A stretch of DNA of 64,000 bases from Halobacteriovorax marinus (GTDB lineage Bacteria > Bdellovibrionota > Bacteriovoracia > Bacteriovoracales > Bacteriovoracaceae), in assembly GCA_002163155.1 (NCBI GenBank), contig MAAO01000005.1:103874-167873 (forward strand), read 5' to 3'. A model generated the notes under the pieces. That model worked only from the letters and a program-made list of their open reading frames with translations, was not told where the DNA came from and searched no databases. Numbering within the stretch: position 1 is the stretch's first letter; each line of letters starts with the position of its first letter. This document shows positions 52,933 to 62,798 of the stretch, piece by piece. A program made the position numbers and the translations under genes.

Positions 52933-53445
52933 ATGAAAACGAACCAAAGTCATATTTGTAAGAAATTATTACTACTCATCTCTTTCATTTCAGTATTTGC
53001 AACCTCTAGTTTTGCCAATGAACGGATAGGAAGACTGGGTCTAGGCTTCTCTAACCAGTTTAAAAGTGGCATTCCTGCACTATCTTTTAAAATTCAAAAG
53101 TCTAAGTCCACTGCTCTTGGAGCACTCATTGGTTTTGACACTGACACCAGCTCTGGTGGCTGGGGTGCTGGCGTAAAGATCTTTAGAAACATATTTGATG
53201 AACCTCAATTAAATTTTTATGCTGCAATGCTTGGTGGACTTATAAATAAAAAACAAGGAGCTGGAAATGCAGCAAAGACTGGTTTTCAACTAGATTTAAC
53301 TCTCGGGAGTGAATTTAGTTTTTCTGGACTCGCAAGTATTGGCTTTAGTTTCGAGTTTGGAGTTTCATTTAATAAGGTTGATGATTTTCGCATTCAAACT
53401 GTGGGAGATTCATTCATCGTGGCCGCGGCCCATTTTTATCTATAA
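52933..53445 (+). CDS. Small outer-membrane beta-barrel protein
   Basis: About 170 residues starting at ATG 52933, with AAGGA upstream (the ORF track begins five codons earlier at GTG). Signal peptide KKLLLLISFISVFATSSFA; mature strands such as IGRLGLGFSNQFKSGIPALSF, FDTDTSSGGWGAGVKIF and ASIGFSFEFGVSFNKV end in a C-terminal aromatic strand (AAAHFYL). Eight bases upstream of a second barrel gene, so the pair is probably one operon. Function unknown. Confidence 0.7.
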   Translation: MKTNQSHICKKLLLLISFISVFATSSFANERIGRLGLGFSNQFKSGIPALSFKIQKSKSTALGALIGFDTDTSSGGWGAGVKIFRNIFDEPQLNFYAAMLGGLINKKQGAGNAAKTGFQLDLTLGSEFSFSGLASIGFSFEFGVSFNKVDDFRIQTVGDSFIVAAAHFYL

Positions 53446-53453
53446 GGGTATAG

Positions 53454-54221
53454 ATGACGTTTAAAAACTTAAGTTTAGTACTTCTTAGTTTTCTTATTTC
53501 TTTTCAATGCTTGGCCCAAGCCGGTGTAAGTGACGGCTTTAGTGCCGAAGAAGAAGATTTAAATATTGGTGGAGATATATTTTCAGATTTCAATGAAGAT
53601 ATAGAGAGTAACCAAGTCATGGAAGATGAGAGATTCTTTCGCTATGGCCGCTTCTTCACTTTCTCTTTTTCACTTGGAATTACAACCTTTAGTGGAAATA
53701 GAGGAATAGTTACAGAAAATGCAATTCCTAGTTATGGTTTACAATTAACTGTCTTTAGAGATTTTCAAACGGCTATTTCAATGGGGATTGGATTCTCTCG
53801 TCACACTATGTACTTTGATCAAACGACCTTAGAAGGCTTCAATGGAGAAGCTCCAGGTCTAGTACAGGTCGGACAACTAAGAGTTTATGTTGGCTACAAG
53901 TATTACATGGACACAGCTAATCTTGGTACGGCGATTACCTACTCTAATCCTTATTTAACTGGACGATTAGAATACTGGTACACTACGAATAAATTTATCG
54001 ACAATGAAAACATTGGAAATAGAAGCGGTGGTGGTCTTGGAGTTGGGCTTGGAGGCGGTTTAGAGTTTCCTATAAAACTCAAAGAATCCTACTTAGGAGT
54101 TGAGATACTCTATCACAACGTTAATTTTCACGATAAGAATACAGGATCTTTTCAACCAGTAGTTGATGATCTAGGTGGTGATGCCTATACTACGATGGTT
54201 TCTTATATTTGGAACTGGTAG
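53454..54221 (+). CDS. Outer-membrane beta-barrel protein
   Basis: 255 residues with a signal peptide (MTFKNLSLVLLSFLISFQCLAQA), an acidic N-terminal segment (FSAEEEDLNIGGDIFSDFNEDIE) and Gly/aromatic amphipathic strands (FTFSFSLGITTFSGN, AISMGIGFSRHTMYF, GGGLGVGLGGGLEF), ending ...YIWNW. Probably a predator-specific surface protein. Downstream partner of the previous barrel gene. Confidence 0.72.
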   Translation: MTFKNLSLVLLSFLISFQCLAQAGVSDGFSAEEEDLNIGGDIFSDFNEDIESNQVMEDERFFRYGRFFTFSFSLGITTFSGNRGIVTENAIPSYGLQLTVFRDFQTAISMGIGFSRHTMYFDQTTLEGFNGEAPGLVQVGQLRVYVGYKYYMDTANLGTAITYSNPYLTGRLEYWYTTNKFIDNENIGNRSGGGLGVGLGGGLEFPIKLKESYLGVEILYHNVNFHDKNTGSFQPVVDDLGGDAYTTMVSYIWNW

Positions 54222-54234
54222 TTCTAACTACCAG
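54215..54234. terminator. Palindrome spanning both stop codons
   Basis: CTGGTAGTT and AACTACCAG pair perfectly around CT. The stem includes the stop of the (+) barrel gene and the stop of the (-) phosphatase gene, only six bases apart. A compact bidirectional terminator or mRNA 3' end. Confidence 0.55.
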
Positions 54235-55082
54235 CGACCACGACAAAGAGAATTCAGTCTTTTTTCAATGCGCTTCAATGTATCATCTAACTGCGAGTCT
54301 ATAGACACACTTGGTCTCTTATAACTTTTTACAAAAGCTGCGCACTTAGTCCAGCTTGGAATAACTTTTTCGTAGATATCATCATCTCGAGAATTAATAT
54401 AAGAGAAAACTTTCTTAGAAACTTTCAGGACATCTTCATAGTCAATCCAACCACGCGCATAAAACTCTAATGCTAGATCACTTGCAGTTAAATAAGCAAT
54501 CTGACCTTTAGCAAGTTTTACCCCGCGCTTTGCCTTATCTTCCTCATATACTGAATATAGTTGATGAATGAAAGTCACTATGTTCTTCGATGAGAAACGA
54601 TCCGTCACTTTCTTATAGGCAGCGACATCATGTTGACCGTTGTCACCAATGAGAATGAAATCAAAATCCTGAGTTGAAATGATTTCTGATATTTCTTTAG
54701 CTTTAAAGTTTAATGTTGATAAATTAGCAGTTCTTCCGGCCACTGTTCCTGTTGGAAACTTAGATCTAGAAATAAACTCTCGACCAAATAATTGAAGTCT
54801 TCCAACTGCACCAGTAACATAACTAACCCAGCGCTTATTAGAATGAACCATGCCGCGTTTTGATAAACAAAACTTCTTACTGATCTTTGTTTCTTCAGCA
54901 TGACATTGAAAGGCCATATACAGTTCAGGCATGCCAATGAAAGGGTTCGTAGTACGAACCCCACCAGTCATATAACCTAGAATATGAGACCTTTTAATAG
55001 TGTCATCAATGTCTGAAATCATCATCACTTTAGCATTTAAAGAAAATGACATTAAACAAAGTAGTACCGCATAAATTTTCAT
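54228..55082 (-). CDS. Secreted APP1-type (DUF2183) phosphatase
   Basis: About 284 residues with a signal peptide (MKIYAVLLCLMSFSLNA). ISDIDDTIK is the HAD nucleophile motif of phosphatidate-phosphatase APP1 catalytic domains; YVTGA (motif II), KAKEISEII and ILIGDNGQHDVAAY (motif IV) follow, as does the Pro-Thr loop FPTGT. An extracytoplasmic phosphatase is predicted, possibly on phospholipid. The ORF track begins at a GTG four codons earlier; both starts keep the signal. Confidence 0.85.
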   Translation of the reverse strand: MKIYAVLLCLMSFSLNAKVMMISDIDDTIKRSHILGYMTGGVRTTNPFIGMPELYMAFQCHAEETKISKKFCLSKRGMVHSNKRWVSYVTGAVGRLQLFGREFISRSKFPTGTVAGRTANLSTLNFKAKEISEIISTQDFDFILIGDNGQHDVAAYKKVTDRFSSKNIVTFIHQLYSVYEEDKAKRGVKLAKGQIAYLTASDLALEFYARGWIDYEDVLKVSKKVFSYINSRDDDIYEKVIPSWTKCAAFVKSYKRPSVSIDSQLDDTLKRIEKRLNSLCRGRW

Positions 55083-55112
55083 TCTAATACTCACTAGCTT
55101 TTATTAGTAATC

Positions 55113-56978
55113 TTAGTCTTCAAACGAAATCATCATTTTTGATTTCTTCATTCTCTTAGAAAGTTCGTTACCTGTTCTTAGAATTAAATGCACCGGAGTG
55201 TTATCTAATTTAAATCCTTCACGAATAGCATTTCTAAGGTATCTCTTATAATTGTCAGGAACACCTTGAGACTTATTCGTAAAGAGTAAGAATGTTGGTG
55301 GTTCTGATTTAATCATAGAAGTGTACTTCACCTTAAATCTCTTTGCTCCACCGACTTTAGCAATCACTGGATTTCTTTCAACGAGGTCAAAAATAAATCT
55401 ATTCAGCTCACCTGTAGGAATATTTGTATTTCTCACAAGAACCGTCTTCTTGATTGATTCTTTAAGTTGCTTTAATCCTTTATTATGTTTTGCAGAGATT
55501 GTAATAATATCGCAAAAACTTAACCAAGGAATATCAATTCTTAAATGAGCAATCCACTCTCTCTTAGCTTTTTCATCTTTAAGATCGGCCCTTTTTAGAT
55601 CCATCTTATTAAGAGCAACGATAACTGACTTCCCTTTTTCAAGGGCAATATCAATAAGTCTTCTATCTTGATGCCCAATACCTTTAGTAGCATCAATAAG
55701 CACTACAACAATATCAGATTCAGTAATACTTCTAAGAGATCTATATACTGATTGAGACTCAACAAAACCATTTACTGATTTTTGTCTTCTAATCCCTGCA
55801 GTGTCTACGAGGTGAATAGAACGCCAATGACTTCCATCATTTTCGTCTACTTCTACTGCAACTTCTACTTGCTCTGTCGTACTTTCTTCAAGATCAGCTG
55901 GAGCTGTAAAAACTTGATCAAAATTCTTATCAAGACTTTCCTCTTCACTTCTTTCTTCACTTTGCTCAAGGAGTTGTTCTTCTAAAGAAGCGTCTACTAA
56001 ATCAGAAAGTTCATAATCAACTTCAAAGTGATCCATTCCCGCATTCTTATCAGACATTTCTTCTAAGGCATAAGCATCAACCATTTGTTGATAAACAGCA
56101 GCATTATTTTTTCTAAAATCTTCATACTGACTAAAGAGTAATCCGTCATTTTTAGAAAATCCTTGATCTTCTTCTAGGACTTTTGATTCTTTCCCAAAGA
56201 AAAGATCAAAATACCCTTCGATAGGATCAACTGTTGTTCCAGCGATATCACTAACAAGTGCTCTTTCAGAACCAACTAAGAGATTTAAAAGTGTAGACTT
56301 CCCAGCGTTTGGTGCACCAATGAGAGCAACTTTTGAAACCACTTGCTCTCTAGGTGTTACACCCATAGAGATTCCTGGAGCTTCTTTTAATTTACTCTTC
56401 GCAAACTCATTTCCAATCTCTTGAACTTTTTCTTTAAGAAGAATTATTCCACGACCGTGAGTTGAACTAGTTAAGAACATTTCATCAGAGTTTATCCCAA
56501 GAGAATAAAATTCAGCTTCTTCGCCAGCTTGATTGTCAGTGTCATACTTATTCACTACAACAAGAAATTTCTTCTTCTGTGATCTAATATAATCTGCAAT
56601 TGTTGTATCAAAAGGAAGTGCTCCTTCTCTTACATCAACCACAAAGAGAACCAAGTCAGACTCTTCAATCGCCATACGTGCGTGATCAGTCATTATATTA
56701 AAGAACTTATTTGCATTTTCTTCTTCTGTATTCTTGCCTCTTTCATCAATTCTTTCAGGATAGAAACCACCAGTATCTACAAGAATGACATCTGTAGGAT
56801 CAATATTATGATCTTCTTCAAAAGTCGTAATCTCGTAGTGACGGTCACGGGTTACACCTGGTTTATCGTGAGTGATGGCCTTGTGTTGTTTTTGGATTAA
56901 TCGATTAAAGAGGGTACTTTTCCCTACATTTGGTCTACCGATTAATGAAACTACCATAGATCTATTTTTCATCGTCAT
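55113..56978 (-). CDS. der: Ribosome-assembly GTPase Der with large acidic insertion
   Basis: 621 residues against the usual ~440-490. G-domain 1: [27 protein letters not shown]-domain 2: GAPNAGKST (221-228), GTT (247-249), DTAGIRRQ (392-397), NKMD. KH-like C-terminal domain present ([27 protein letters not shown]). Between GTT and DTAG, residues ~257-385 are an acidic insertion ([30 protein letters not shown]) not in typical Der. Der matures the 50S subunit. It is the third gene after rnc and era, four bases from era. Confidence 0.93.
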   Translation of the reverse strand: MTMKNRSMVVSLIGRPNVGKSTLFNRLIQKQHKAITHDKPGVTRDRHYEITTFEEDHNIDPTDVILVDTGGFYPERIDERGKNTEEENANKFFNIMTDHARMAIEESDLVLFVVDVREGALPFDTTIADYIRSQKKKFLVVVNKYDTDNQAGEEAEFYSLGINSDEMFLTSSTHGRGIILLKEKVQEIGNEFAKSKLKEAPGISMGVTPREQVVSKVALIGAPNAGKSTLLNLLVGSERALVSDIAGTTVDPIEGYFDLFFGKESKVLEEDQGFSKNDGLLFSQYEDFRKNNAAVYQQMVDAYALEEMSDKNAGMDHFEVDYELSDLVDASLEEQLLEQSEERSEEESLDKNFDQVFTAPADLEESTTEQVEVAVEVDENDGSHWRSIHLVDTAGIRRQKSVNGFVESQSVYRSLRSITESDIVVVLIDATKGIGHQDRRLIDIALEKGKSVIVALNKMDLKRADLKDEKAKREWIAHLRIDIPWLSFCDIITISAKHNKGLKQLKESIKKTVLVRNTNIPTGELNRFIFDLVERNPVIAKVGGAKRFKVKYTSMIKSEPPTFLLFTNKSQGVPDNYKRYLRNAIREGFKLDNTPVHLILRTGNELSKRMKKSKMMISFED

Positions 56979-56982
56979 TATC

Positions 56983-57963
56983 CTATTTACTACGCCAAAC
57001 TCTATTAGAATTCGTGGCCCTTGGAAGACCTAGTTCTTCTAATATGTAATTATTCTTAAACCATTTTTCAGAAACTTTCACGTGAAGGTTTAAGTGAATT
57101 TGTCCCCCAACCATCGCTTCAATTTTCTTTCTGGCTCGCATTCCAATTTCTTTAATCATAGTACCTTTGGAACCAACAACGATGGCCCTTTGAGAAGGTC
57201 TATTTACAAGAATAGAAGCTGAAATATGAGAAGTAATCTTTGGATTCTCTTCGCCTTTTCTAGGTTTCATGTCTTTGTACTCATCAATAACTACCGCTAA
57301 TTCATACGGAAGTTCATCGTTAAGTAATTCAAATGCCTGCTCTCTAATATACTCAGTTGCAAAGAATCTTGTATTCTTATTTGAAACAGAACCATCATCG
57401 TAGTGGTGAGGCCCTGGAATTGCAGTATCAACTAATACACCAGTAAGTTTGTGCATGTTGATTCCTTCTTTTGCACTAACAACTATTCCTTTTTCGATAG
57501 CAGGAAGGATTTCCATCATCTTATCGAGAACAAGAGTTAGTGGAAGGTCTTGATAATTTTCAACACGATCACACTTAGTGAAGATAACCCAAGTTTTTAA
57601 GAACTCATCAGTTTCCATATTGTCTTTGAAGCTTTGACATTGCTCAAGCACAGGTCTTGTAAGATCAACAAGAAGTAGGTTTAAGTCAGCGCCATTAACA
57701 CCTTCTCTCGCCTGCTCATTTAATCTCTTATTTAATTCTTGGTTTGTCTTATGTAGACCCGGAGTATCTACTAAAATGATTTCAGTATGATCTACTGTGA
57801 ATACACAGTGAATTTTATTTCTTGTTGTTTGCGCCTTGGCCGTAACAACTGAAAGATCAGAACCTAGTAAGTAGTTTATAAGTGAACTCTTACCTACGTT
57901 TGGGGCACCAAGTACGGCGACCATAATCGACTTATTATCCGGATGTTGATCAATTAATAACAT
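56983..57963 (-). CDS. era: GTPase Era
   Basis: 326 residues: [26 protein letters not shown] and TKCD G-motifs, then a C-terminal KH domain with [23 protein letters not shown]. Era binds the 3' end of 16S rRNA in 30S maturation. It lies between rnc and der in a ribosome-biogenesis operon. The rnc-era pair is widely conserved; adding der directly is less common. Confidence 0.95.
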   Translation of the reverse strand: MLLIDQHPDNKSIMVAVLGAPNVGKSSLINYLLGSDLSVVTAKAQTTRNKIHCVFTVDHTEIILVDTPGLHKTNQELNKRLNEQAREGVNGADLNLLLVDLTRPVLEQCQSFKDNMETDEFLKTWVIFTKCDRVENYQDLPLTLVLDKMMEILPAIEKGIVVSAKEGINMHKLTGVLVDTAIPGPHHYDDGSVSNKNTRFFATEYIREQAFELLNDELPYELAVVIDEYKDMKPRKGEENPKITSHISASILVNRPSQRAIVVGSKGTMIKEIGMRARKKIEAMVGGQIHLNLHVKVSEKWFKNNYILEELGLPRATNSNRVWRSK

Positions 57964-57972
57964 GTAATCTCC

Positions 57973-58785
57973 TTAAGATTTCTTATTTTCTGTTTCTAAT
58001 TCTTTTAATATTTTTGCGGCAAGCTCACGCTCCCCTTTTTTCTTAGATTGGTAGATACCTTGTGCTAGTAATTTTGAATCAAGCCAAAGACTCACTTCAA
58101 ATTCAGCGCCCTCACATTCACGTGACTTATAAGTAGGTAGAGTCTTATAAAGGGCCATCGTTAATTCTTGTAATCTTGTTTTAGAATCAAATTGAATGAT
58201 GTTTTCTTCGTTATAGAAAACCACTCCAGACTCTCTTTCATACAAATCTACAATTGTATGAAATACAGCTCTAGTACTTTCTAAATTTGAATCTTTATAA
58301 ATGGCGCCTAGAAGTGCTTCAAGCACGTCAGCCATAATGGATGATCTTGAATTACCTTGATTTTTAAGCTCTCCCTTTCCCACAAGAATGACATTCTCTA
58401 AGGCGATGGATTTTGCTAATTTTTCAAGGGAGCTCTCATTGACAAGTGATGCTCTAAGCTTTGAGAGTTGCCCTTCAGAGAGAGCAGGAAACTTAGCTAA
58501 GAGCTCATCAATCACAATGAGACTAAGCACACTATCCCCTAGAAACTCGAGAGTTTCGTAGGACTGCCTAGAATCAAGCATATACTCGTGAGCAAACGAT
58601 GAGTGACTCAAGGCCTGATAGAGTAGATCTAGATTATTAAATGTATAAGAAAGTTTATTTAGAAGAGTGAGAATTGATTGCTGGTCCTTTAATAATACCT
58701 GTAACTGACTAAAATCACTAAACTTGTTAGTAAAATTATCTTGCACAAAAACTGCTGACAAAGTCATGTTTGTATTAAAGGTCAT
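57973..58785 (-). CDS. rnc: Ribonuclease III
   Basis: 270 residues with an N-terminal extension of ~35 residues. The signature ETLEFLGDSVL, then AVLEALLGAI-like DVLEALLGAIYKD with the second metal-binding Glu, and a C-terminal double-stranded RNA-binding domain (TRLQELTMALYKTLPTYKSRE...KGERELAAKILKEL). It processes rRNA precursors and double-stranded RNA. First gene of rnc-era-der. Confidence 0.96.
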   Translation of the reverse strand: MTFNTNMTLSAVFVQDNFTNKFSDFSQLQVLLKDQQSILTLLNKLSYTFNNLDLLYQALSHSSFAHEYMLDSRQSYETLEFLGDSVLSLIVIDELLAKFPALSEGQLSKLRASLVNESSLEKLAKSIALENVILVGKGELKNQGNSRSSIMADVLEALLGAIYKDSNLESTRAVFHTIVDLYERESGVVFYNEENIIQFDSKTRLQELTMALYKTLPTYKSRECEGAEFEVSLWLDSKLLAQGIYQSKKKGERELAAKILKELETENKKS

Positions 58786-58847
58786 CTCGTGTTCTCACTA
58801 ATATTCGAATTTTTCTATTTTTAACAAAAATGCTTACTAAATTCAAC

Positions 58848-58896
58848 CTTTTTGAAAAAAGTACCAGGGCATAAGTCCAAATAATGACTTATGCCC
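58848..58896 (-). terminator. Terminator downstream of the TGGWW-repeat protein gene
   Basis: GGGCATAAGTC and GACTTATGCCC pair perfectly (11 bp); on the minus strand a TTTTTT run follows within ten bases. Confidence 0.75.
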
Positions 58897-58953
58897 AAGG
58901 TATTTTATTGAACTTTATCTGACGGTGTGGGTGTCAGGCTCAGCTCTTGCTAA

Positions 58954-59832
58954 TTAGTTTATTGTTTTTACAACTTCGTTACAGATCGTTGCAGAACCAT
59001 TCCACCAACCACCTGTAGTTTTAACTTTATATTGAGATCCATTTACTAGAACTTCAAAACTATCTGCTCTAGAAACGCCTGCTTCTGATAGTTTTCTTTG
59101 ACACTTTCTCATCACTTCAGTTTTCGTATCGGCCTTAATATTTATAAGAGTGCTTTCAACACTTCCTTGAACAGTGTATCTAGCTGTTAAATTAGTTGGA
59201 ACATTTGTTCTAGCTAGTTTTGAAGATAGTTCAGAGCAAACTCTTCCAGCTCCTACCCACCAACCACCAGTCGATAGTGTTCTTTCACCACTAAAATTAA
59301 CTGCAATAGATGCGTTATCAGCTCTAGAAATATTCTTGAATTGTCTTGCACATTTATCAAAGAAATCTACAACATCTACGACTTCATATAAGTAACCTTC
59401 TCTTTCAACAACTCCATTTACAGTATAGAAATCATTTGGAACTGGTACTGGATTAAGTTGATCTTCGAGATCTTGAATTCTTAAGTTAAGCTCAGAAATT
59501 CTTTCGTTCTTTCTGTCTACTTTGTTTTCTAAACGAGTGATTGTAGAATTAGCGTTATCTAGAGATTGTTTTGTCTCTCTAAGCTCTCTTCTTACACGTC
59601 TAATATCACCTCTATTTCCACCATTCGCTAAATCACTTCTACACTGCGAAAGGTTGGCAGAGATAACATCGTTAGAATTTTGAAGAGTAACTCTCTCTCT
59701 TTTTAATTCTCTAACTTTTTCTCTACAACTTCTTAATCTGTCATTATTAAGATTAATGTTTACATCTAAGTCTCTGGCCATTGCTGTTGTTGCACTAGAT
59801 ACGAGAATCATTCCTAAAATAAACTTTTTCAT
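58954..59832 (-). CDS. Secreted coiled-coil protein with duplicated TGGWW domain
   Basis: 292 residues. Signal peptide (MKKFILGMILVSSATTAMA), coiled coil from about 30 to 125 (REKVRELKRERVTL ... ERISELNLRIQDLEDQ), then two ~80-residue repeats at about 134-208 and 217-291. Each has Y-TV-G-V at its start, a Cys ~26 residues later (FFDKCARQF / MRKCQRKL), SRAD, TGGWW and a closing C (RVCSEL / TICNEV). Disulfide-bonded paired domains are likely. I do not recognise the family; a tethered binding module outside the cell is inferred. Confidence 0.72.
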   Translation of the reverse strand: MKKFILGMILVSSATTAMARDLDVNINLNNDRLRSCREKVRELKRERVTLQNSNDVISANLSQCRSDLANGGNRGDIRRVRRELRETKQSLDNANSTITRLENKVDRKNERISELNLRIQDLEDQLNPVPVPNDFYTVNGVVEREGYLYEVVDVVDFFDKCARQFKNISRADNASIAVNFSGERTLSTGGWWVGAGRVCSELSSKLARTNVPTNLTARYTVQGSVESTLINIKADTKTEVMRKCQRKLSEAGVSRADSFEVLVNGSQYKVKTTGGWWNGSATICNEVVKTIN

Positions 59833-60060
59833 ACGTCCTCCTAAAGGCGTTTTTAATTATATAAATTAAGTAATATTTGATTCAAAGTTGCAGCAATCTA
59901 ACACAGTGCATCACTAAATAAAATAACCCTTGAAATATTTACTCTCCCCCTTAGTGACCTCACTAATTTTAAAAACTTATATCGCTTTGGACGTAGACAA
60001 TGACTATTCTGCGAAGTTAAAATATTGGAGCGCTATTTAAGAATAAATATGGAAGTATAA

Positions 60061-61041
60061 ATGACTCAAGATAGATCACACGCAGAAATACAACTCGCTC
60101 AACTTCAAAATGATTTCTTTATAAATTTAAAATCCAAAGGAAGAAGTCTCAACACATTAAAGAACTATAAAACGGATCTTGATTGCTTTAATAATTATCT
60201 TAGAGTGAATGACCAGAAAATGGATATCACCAACTTCTCTATCCCTCAGGTTCAGATGTATGGAAATTATCTAGAAACAAAGTACACTTCAGATAATTCT
60301 AGAAGAAGAAGAGTACAGGCCTTGAGAATTTTCTTTGATTACTTAGTTGAATTGAATCTCTATGAATCAAACCCTGTGAGAAAAATTCCTACTTCACCAA
60401 AATTCTTAGATATCCCAAGACCAACTCCTTTTATAGATGTAAAAACTCTCTGGGTAAGTCTGCTAGACGAAGCTCAATCTAAAAATGAAATGAGCGCTCT
60501 ACTCGCCAAAAGAAATCAAGTCGTCATGTTACTTATTTTTGGTGCCGGCTTAAAGGTTTCTGATCTTTCTAAACTTAAAACAAGTAGTATCTTTGTAGAC
60601 GGTGAAAAAACTAGAGTACTCATTCACCACGATAAAAGAGACCCCTACACTATAATGCTACCAAAGATTTTTCTTACGGTTTATAACGATTATATTTTAA
60701 AGTTGAATGATGCTAAAATTAAATCTTCCGTAAACTTTGAAGAATTACTCTTTAATGCCAATCCTTACCGTATTCTTTCCGGAGGACTAAGTCCTAGAGG
60801 AATTGAAATTGTATTTGAAGAGTATAGAAAGAAATTACAAATAAAACTCACTCCAAAATCTCTTAGACAGGCCTGTATTTTTAAATGGCTAACATTTAAA
60901 CACCCAGAGACACTGATTAAAGAATGGATGGGTGTGGCCCCTACATACAGCTTAAAGCTCTATAAAGCGCATATGGAACAGTATATCTACAATGAAAGTT
61001 TCATGGGTGAATTATACAAGAATCATCTTGCCAAGAATTAA
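60061..61041 (+). CDS. Tyrosine recombinase homolog with degenerate active site
   Basis: 326 residues with a SAM-like core-binding N-domain (FFINLKSKGRSLNTLKNYKTDLDCFNNYL) and a catalytic-type C-domain. Compared with XerC/D the usual TGLRxSEL is GAGLKVSDL (Arg I replaced by Lys165), HxLRH is KSLRQ (His replaced by Lys266, Arg269 kept), LGH is MGV, and Tyr301 (LKLYKAHM) may be the nucleophile. The beta-hairpin Lys (HHDKRD) is kept. Probably DNA-binding but impaired or changed in catalysis. Start has GGAAG. No flanking att sites, prophage or integron parts are visible. Confidence 0.8.
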   Translation: MTQDRSHAEIQLAQLQNDFFINLKSKGRSLNTLKNYKTDLDCFNNYLRVNDQKMDITNFSIPQVQMYGNYLETKYTSDNSRRRRVQALRIFFDYLVELNLYESNPVRKIPTSPKFLDIPRPTPFIDVKTLWVSLLDEAQSKNEMSALLAKRNQVVMLLIFGAGLKVSDLSKLKTSSIFVDGEKTRVLIHHDKRDPYTIMLPKIFLTVYNDYILKLNDAKIKSSVNFEELLFNANPYRILSGGLSPRGIEIVFEEYRKKLQIKLTPKSLRQACIFKWLTFKHPETLIKEWMGVAPTYSLKLYKAHMEQYIYNESFMGELYKNHLAKN

Positions 61042-61880
61042 AGTTTTGGTTTAATAGGCCTTGGTCTCTTTCCAACTGGAATACCAAGGTCTTGATCTAA
61101 GTGCCAACGATCGATGGCCAATTCATCTTTTTCAATACGATAGAAACTTAAATCCTCATCAATAGAATCCAGTCTATAGATCAATTCTTTCTGTAATTTA
61201 ATCTGATCTTTCTTATTTAATTGTAATTCTTCTAAAGCTCTCTGCTTTTGTTTTCTCACTTGCATCATCTTTCTATCATAAGTCGCTGCGACTTTTACTT
61301 TTTGCTGATTATAAGACCACACAAAGTGATTCACGTTATTTAGCTGCTTAAAGAAATCTTTCTTTCTTTTAAGTAGCACTCGCCTATAAATAGAAGCCTC
61401 TCTTACTCTCTCTGCCAAACGATATGAGGTCATCACAAGAACAGTCCCTCTTCTAAAATATTCTGTCTTTCCCCAGCAAGGTATAAGATTCTTTACAAAA
61501 ATAACAAAGTACTTATCTTCAACGGAACGAACATGCCCTTCGCATTTCTTCCTGTCCTGTAAACTTGCTATATTGAAATGAACAGTATCACCGGCGCGGA
61601 AGAATTTTATATTTCTATTTTCAGAAGTGATTTTTATAATATTAGAAGTTTTATCGCGGTCAGTTACTCGAGCGGAAAAAGACGCATAGTCAAATTCTCC
61701 ATCATAGAATGAATCTTCATTTTCTGTTTTTTCAAGATAAGAAATATCTCTTTTTAATTCAGCAGCTAATTTCTTGGAAAACTTTGAGTAATCCACATAA
61801 TCCTCTCCACTCACTGCATAAATTTGCCATGAAAAGATAAGGGAGTTAACTAAAAGAAACCAGAGTACGAAAGATTTCAT
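61038..61880 (-). CDS. Secreted protein with coiled-coil region
   Basis: About 280 residues. The start at MKSFVLWFLLVNSLIFSWQIYA gives a normal signal peptide; the ORF track adds six residues and neither start has a good ribosome site. Residues ~75-160 look like a beta domain (ARVTDRDKTSNIIKITSENRNIKFFRAGDTVHFNI), then a helical coiled coil (KRKKDFFKQLNNVNHFV ... KQKQRALEELQLNKKDQIKLQKELIYRL). No family recognised. Its stop overlaps the recombinase stop by four bases on the opposite strand. Confidence 0.68.
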   Translation of the reverse strand: MKSFVLWFLLVNSLIFSWQIYAVSGEDYVDYSKFSKKLAAELKRDISYLEKTENEDSFYDGEFDYASFSARVTDRDKTSNIIKITSENRNIKFFRAGDTVHFNIASLQDRKKCEGHVRSVEDKYFVIFVKNLIPCWGKTEYFRRGTVLVMTSYRLAERVREASIYRRVLLKRKKDFFKQLNNVNHFVWSYNQQKVKVAATYDRKMMQVRKQKQRALEELQLNKKDQIKLQKELIYRLDSIDEDLSFYRIEKDELAIDRWHLDQDLGIPVGKRPRPIKPKL

Positions 61881-62003
61881 AAGACTATTATGACCCATAA
61901 TAGCAAAAAAATCAGCTAGGAAGAGATATCCGATTAGCTATTTACTATGGATAATATGACGGTTAAGCTAATGGCAATTTTAGGACTAGATATAGGAGAA
62001 ATC

Positions 62004-62648
62004 ATGGAAATATTTTTAGATACAGGTGTAGTAGACGAGATTCGTGAAGCTGCGAAATGGGGTGTTATTGACGGTGTTACAACTAACCCAACACTTATTG
62101 CCAAAACTGGTAGAACTCAAGAAGACGTAATTAAAGAAATTTGTGAAATCATTGATGGACCCATTTCTGCTGAAGTTATAGCAACTGACACAGAAGGTAT
62201 GATTAAAGAAGGTAGTGAATTAGCAAAAATTCACAAGAATGTTGTTATTAAGCTTCCTCTTACTGAAGATGGAATTGCCGCTTGTAAGTGGTTCTCTGAC
62301 AACGATATCAAAACAAATGTCACACTCTGTTTCTCAGTCAATCAGGCATTCCTCGCGGCTAAGAATGGCGCGACATATATCTCACCATTCATTGGTAGAC
62401 TTGATGATATTGGTCACAGTGGAATGGACTTAATTGACGAAATCAGAACAGTTTATGACAACTTTGGATTTACAACAAAAATTCTTGCGGCATCTATTAG
62501 ACACTCTTCTCACGTAAGGGATGCTCTACTAGTAGGAGCAGACGTTGGAACAATGCCTATTAATGTAGTCAAAGGGTTATTTAAACACCCTCTAACTGAC
62601 AAAGGTTTAGCTCAATTTCTAGCAGATCACGCTAAGGCAAACGCTTAG
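62004..62648 (+). CDS. tal: Small transaldolase (TalC/fructose-6-phosphate aldolase type)
   Basis: About 214 residues from ATG 62004, which has AGGAGA five bases upstream and matches the usual start MEIFLDT; the ORF track adds 19 residues. [29 protein letters not shown] with the Schiff-base Lys, [24 protein letters not shown] and [12 protein letters not shown] are diagnostic of the short transaldolase group. It acts in the pentose-phosphate pathway, or as a fructose-6-phosphate aldolase. Single gene with a strong terminator. Confidence 0.95.
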   Translation: MEIFLDTGVVDEIREAAKWGVIDGVTTNPTLIAKTGRTQEDVIKEICEIIDGPISAEVIATDTEGMIKEGSELAKIHKNVVIKLPLTEDGIAACKWFSDNDIKTNVTLCFSVNQAFLAAKNGATYISPFIGRLDDIGHSGMDLIDEIRTVYDNFGFTTKILAASIRHSSHVRDALLVGADVGTMPINVVKGLFKHPLTDKGLAQFLADHAKANA

Positions 62649-62679
62649 AACTACAGTAAATTAGTATATTTTATAGATA

Positions 62680-62708
62680 GGGCCCCTAGAAAGGGCCCTT
62701 TTTTTTTA
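62680..62708 (+). terminator. Terminator after the transaldolase gene
   Basis: GGGCCC and GGGCCC flank CTAGAAA, forming a GC hairpin followed by nine T. Confidence 0.9.
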
Positions 62709-62798
62709 ACCAGACCCTAAATTCCCTTATTCTATAACCGACAAGACTTTACTGAGCTTAATTGCTCACCCTTTAACGGACTAAGGGAGTCAGTTAAT

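Noticed and set aside
60061-61041. Active phage integrase or genomic island boundary
   Set aside because: No tRNA, direct-repeat att sites, phage genes or composition change nearby, and catalytic residues are missing.
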